Positions 52,347-55,062 of a stretch of DNA of 55,062 nucleotides are shown one piece after another. The stretch comes from JBGTLU01 sp041743935 (lineage in GTDB: Bacteria > Bacteroidota > Bacteroidia > Sphingobacteriales > Sphingobacteriaceae). The stretch covers positions 1 to 55,062 of the forward strand of contig JBGTLU010000063.1 of the NCBI GenBank assembly GCA_041743935.1, in the 5' to 3' direction. The position numbers and the translations under genes were made by a program. A model generated the notes under the pieces. The model did not search any database. It saw nothing but the letters and a program-made list of their open reading frames with translations, and had not been told where the DNA came from. Every line of letters starts with the position of its first letter. The stretch's first letter is position 1.

Positions 52347-54374
52347 TCATCCAAACTTATCCTCCAACACTTTAGTTAATGCAAACATTTCGTCGCGGAG
52401 TTTGGCTGCAAGCAAAAAATCCATGTCTTTTGCCGCATTTTGCATTTCTTTTTTAGTTCTTTCTATGGATTTTTGCAGCTCTGGTTTGCTCATGTATTGC
52501 ACAATGGGGTCGGCAGCTAGATTGATATCTTCGGGTTCAACGTAGGCTTTTTGCACTCCACCTTCAAAATCCATTACAGAGGTTTGTTCAATAATTTCTT
52601 TGCGTGCTTTGGTTACGGTTTGTGGAGTAATATTATGATCTAAATTATACTGGATTTGTTTATCTCTTCTTCTGTTAGTCTCTTCTATGGTTTTGCGCAT
52701 GGATTCTGTCATCACATCGGCATACATAATTACTTTGCCTCGCTCATTACGAGCTGCCCGGCCTATTGTTTGAATTAACGAGCGCTCCGACCGAAGAAAC
52801 CCTTCTTTATCGGCATCTAAAATGGCTACTAAAGATACTTCGGGTAAATCCAAGCCTTCGCGCAATAAGTTAATCCCAATCAAAACATCAAATTCTCCTA
52901 AACGCAATCCTCGTAAAATTTCAACTCGTTCCATGGTTTTCACATCCGAGTGGATGTATCGGCATTTAATTCCTAATCTATCCATGTATTTGCTGAGCTC
53001 TTCTGCCATGCGTTTGGTGAGGGTGGTTACCAATACTCTATCTCCCAGTTTAATGGTTTTATCAACTTCATCCAGTAAATCATCTACCTGATTTATAACC
53101 GGACGAATTTCAATGGTAGGATCGAGTAAGCCCGTGGGGCGAATAACTTGCTCGGCAATTACCCCACCCGATTTTTCTAATTCAAAATCGCCGGGTGTTG
53201 CACTTACATAAATGGTTTGTCCGGTAAGGCTCTCAAATTCATTGAAGTTTAATGGACGATTATCTAGCGCTGCCGGTAGCCGGAATCCGTACTCTACCAG
53301 CGATAATTTTCTGGAACGGTCACCGCCATACATGGCGCGTATCTGCGGAATACTTACGTGGCTTTCGTCTATCACCATTAAAAAATCATCCGGAAAATAA
53401 TCCAATAAGCAGAAAGGACGCATGCCGGGTTTACGGCCATCAAAAAATCGGGAGTAGTTTTCAATACCTGAGCAATAACCCAATTCGCGCATCATTTCTA
53501 AATCGTAATTTACCCGTTCTTCTAGCCGTTTGGCTTCCAACATTCGGCCTTCATCCAATAATTGGTTTTTTCTGGTTTCTAATTCTTCCTGTATTTGCCA
53601 GATGCTTTGGGTTAGCTTTTCGCGAGGAGTTACAAATAAATTTGCCGGAAAAATGGCAACCTGCTCCATTTTTTCAATGGTTTTACCGCTATCGGGTTCA
53701 ATGGAAGAAAGTTCTTCTATATCATCCCCAAAAAAAGAAACTCGGTAAGCATAGTCGGCATAAGCCAAATAAATATCTACGGTATCGCCTTTTACTCTAA
53801 ACATCCCTCTGCGAAAATCTGCCGTGGTTCTGGCATATAAAATTTCCACCAAACGATGTAAAAAAGCATTACGACTAATGCGGGTGCCAACCGCAACTCG
53901 CAAAATAGAGTTAGAAAAATCCTCGGGATTACCCATACCATATATGCAGGAAATGGAGGAAACTACAATCACGTCTCTACACCCCGACATTAAAGCCGAA
54001 GTGGTTCGCAAACGGAGTTTTTCTATTTCTTCGTTTATTTTGAGGTCTTTTTCTATGTAAGTATTGGTAGTGGCAATGTAGGCTTCGGGCTGGTAATAAT
54101 CGTAATAGGATACAAAATAGTTGACGGCGTTTTCCGGGAAAAACTGCTTAAACTCCCCATACAATTGCGCAGCCAAGGTTTTATTATGACTTAAAATAAG
54201 CGTTGGACGTTGCGTATTGGCAATTACATTGGCAATGGTAAAAGTTTTACCAGATCCGGTTACCCCCAGCAAAGTTTGATGCATATCGCCCTGCTGAACC
54301 CCCTCAGTTAATTGTTGAATGGCCGAAGGCTGATCGCCGGTAGGATAATAATTGGATACGAGCTTAAATTTCAT
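52347..54374 (-). CDS. uvrB: UvrABC excision nuclease subunit B
   Basis: UvrB verifies DNA damage in nucleotide excision repair and loads UvrC. The 675-residue protein has Walker A GVTGSGKT (37-44), the beta-hairpin YDYYQPEAYIATTNTYIEKD that separates the strands, the DESHVSIPQIRAMYGGDRSR motif, and helicase motifs IYVSATPGDFE and RSLIQTIGRAARN. The C-terminal UVR domain (LQKSIERTKKEMQNAAKDMD) contacts UvrC. The length and all motifs are standard. A TAGTTTTG box 8 bp upstream marks the promoter. Confidence 0.97.
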   Translation of the reverse strand: MKFKLVSNYYPTGDQPSAIQQLTEGVQQGDMHQTLLGVTGSGKTFTIANVIANTQRPTLILSHNKTLAAQLYGEFKQFFPENAVNYFVSYYDYYQPEAYIATTNTYIEKDLKINEEIEKLRLRTTSALMSGCRDVIVVSSISCIYGMGNPEDFSNSILRVAVGTRISRNAFLHRLVEILYARTTADFRRGMFRVKGDTVDIYLAYADYAYRVSFFGDDIEELSSIEPDSGKTIEKMEQVAIFPANLFVTPREKLTQSIWQIQEELETRKNQLLDEGRMLEAKRLEERVNYDLEMMRELGYCSGIENYSRFFDGRKPGMRPFCLLDYFPDDFLMVIDESHVSIPQIRAMYGGDRSRKLSLVEYGFRLPAALDNRPLNFNEFESLTGQTIYVSATPGDFELEKSGGVIAEQVIRPTGLLDPTIEIRPVINQVDDLLDEVDKTIKLGDRVLVTTLTKRMAEELSKYMDRLGIKCRYIHSDVKTMERVEILRGLRLGEFDVLIGINLLREGLDLPEVSLVAILDADKEGFLRSERSLIQTIGRAARNERGKVIMYADVMTESMRKTIEETNRRRDKQIQYNLDHNITPQTVTKARKEIIEQTSVMDFEGGVQKAYVEPEDINLAADPIVQYMSKPELQKSIERTKKEMQNAAKDMDFLLAAKLRDEMFALTKVLEDKFG

Positions 54375-54382
54375 GCGGAAAT

Positions 54383-54390
54383 CAAAACTA
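54383..54390 (-). promoter_or_regulatory. Candidate promoter -7 box TAGTTTTG for uvrB
   Basis: This matches TAnnTTTG on the minus strand 8 bp before the uvrB ATG, so the transcript would have almost no leader. Confidence 0.4.
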
Positions 54391-54793
54391 CGATTAATAA
54401 AGATTTTATTTGGGAGGACTAATAAAAATCATTTATTACGTAAACTGCCCAACATTCGGTTTAATGTGGCGGAAAATGAATAAAATAAGCTTTTATTGGT
54501 GTAATAACTCACCCTCCCAATTGTAGATAGGGTTGGTTTGGGCTTGCCTGCTGCAAGCAAGGTGAGGTCATTAGTTGCCATTAAACACATCTACCCTTTG
54601 GAAATTTCAAGTGTAAATCAAAACTTACGTTTTAGGAATAATGGTTAGTGAAAAATAATTTAATTGATAACCAGTCACTTATACTGTTTTTTGTAAAATT
54701 TACAAATATTATTTGGATTTATGGGGGGGGTATTAATTTAGATGTGAAATTGCAATTTCACAAAATTTTTATTCATCTAAACAACCTCAATTC
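54391..54793. other. Gap without a gene: G8 tract and a 20-bp palindrome upstream of a secreted peptide
   Basis: The 403-bp gap has no supported frame. It contains a run of eight Gs at 54723-54730 and a perfect palindrome TGTGAAATTGCAATTTCACA at 54743-54762, 31 bp before the ATG at 54794. The spacing of the palindrome's halves (ten bases) does not fit a CRP site. The palindrome may be a repressor site or an mRNA hairpin; the G run may vary in length. Confidence 0.6.
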
Positions 54794-55000
54794 ATGAAAA
54801 AAATCATTAATTTAATCTTACCAATGTTTATAGTAAGCGTTGGTTTTTTTACTTACGCTAATCAAGTTAGTGTAAATAAAAACGTAAAAGCTCAAATAGA
54901 AGAAGAACTGGACCCGCCTACAAGTGGAACATGTGATTACTCGAAGGGCAATATATGTAAAATTGGTAGCTTTGAAAAAGCTGACTACAAAATCAGATAG
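54794..55000 (+). CDS. Small secreted cysteine-containing peptide
   Basis: The 68-residue precursor has a signal peptide (LILPMFIVSVGFFTYA, residues 8-23), leaving about 45 residues with acidic EEELDPPTSGT and two cysteines in CDYSKGNICKIGSF. It resembles the short two-cysteine exported peptides (DUF6520-like) of Bacteroidota, but the match is loose. A second gene with a similar signal starts 23 bp downstream, which suggests a tandem family. Confidence 0.6.
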   Translation: MKKIINLILPMFIVSVGFFTYANQVSVNKNVKAQIEEELDPPTSGTCDYSKGNICKIGSFEKADYKIR

Positions 55001-55023
55001 TTTAACATATTAAGAAAAATGAA

Positions 55024-55062
55024 ATGAAAAAAATATCTAAATTATTATTCGTAGCATCCTTC
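55024..55062 (+). CDS. Start of a second small secreted peptide or protein (cut by window edge)
   Basis: An ATG 23 bp after the previous stop opens the frame MKKISKLLFVASF, which has the shape of a signal peptide. The window ends after 13 codons. It is likely in one operon with the preceding small gene. Confidence 0.5.
   Translation, partial: MKKISKLLFVASF

Noticed and set aside
54743..54762. CRP/FNR-like binding site (TGTGA...TCACA)
   Set aside because: The halves are ten bases apart instead of six, so the protein would not fit; listed only as a palindrome.
1..55062. tRNA, rRNA, CRISPR array or riboswitch
   Set aside because: All intergenic gaps were read; none shows a cloverleaf, regular spaced repeats or a recognised aptamer.

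Overview
The window reads as a chromosomal segment of a member of the Bacteroidota, AT-rich by eye (roughly 36-40% G+C). The evidence is the fused lpxC-fabZ gene, a type IX secretion-style C-terminal domain on a peptidase, promoters matching the Bacteroidota -7 motif TAnnTTTG, and families largely confined to this phylum (DUF2911, DUF4834, Bacteroidota-type YfhO). The elongation factor P loop (PGN instead of PGK) and the gene order lpxD-lpxC/fabZ-lpxA-ABC ATPase-efp resemble the Chitinophaga/Sphingobacteria side of the phylum. That placement is an inference.

Region 1 (1-7000) is a defence and mobile-DNA island. It holds the 3' part of hsdS and a complete hsdR of a type IC-like restriction system. 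HsdS carries two in-frame TAEL repeats in its spacer. A small GIY-YIG nuclease gene sits between hsdS and hsdR, bounded by inverted copies of a dispersed hairpin repeat. On the minus strand follows a three-gene toxin-antitoxin-chaperone module (HigB-like toxin, HigA-like antitoxin, SecB-like chaperone) whose toxin gene carries a one-base frameshift. Next come remnants of a HigBA module and of a Fic gene. These lie between two 58-bp direct repeats of the 3' end of crtY, as left by an element inserted at the end of that gene.

Region 2 (7000-29700) is ordinary core genome: lycopene cyclase, gltX, a sensor kinase, an M1 peptidase, DinB-like and thioesterase genes, an ECF sigma/anti-sigma/lipoprotein operon, a DUF2911 protein, a tandem pair of secreted paralogues, msrA, the lipid A operon with an orphan ABC ATPase and efp, an rRNA cytosine methyltransferase, a GHL10-type glycosidase and a DUF1844 gene.

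Region 3 (29700-32150) is a small accessory islet: the tail of a tyrosine recombinase, a two-gene cassette of unknown function bounded by 10-bp inverted repeats, a 5'-truncated REP-associated transposase, REP-like repeats, a lipoprotein and a truncated DUF4238 gene.

Region 4 (32150-55062) returns to core functions: amidohydrolase, PhoD-type phosphatase, fumC, hisS, hutH and typA. A surface-polysaccharide cluster follows (flippase, methyltransferases, glycosyltransferases), then a YfhO membrane protein, a DUF4834 protein and uvrB. The window ends in a run of small secreted peptides preceded by a G8 tract and a 20-bp palindrome. No tRNA, rRNA, CRISPR array or riboswitch was recognised.
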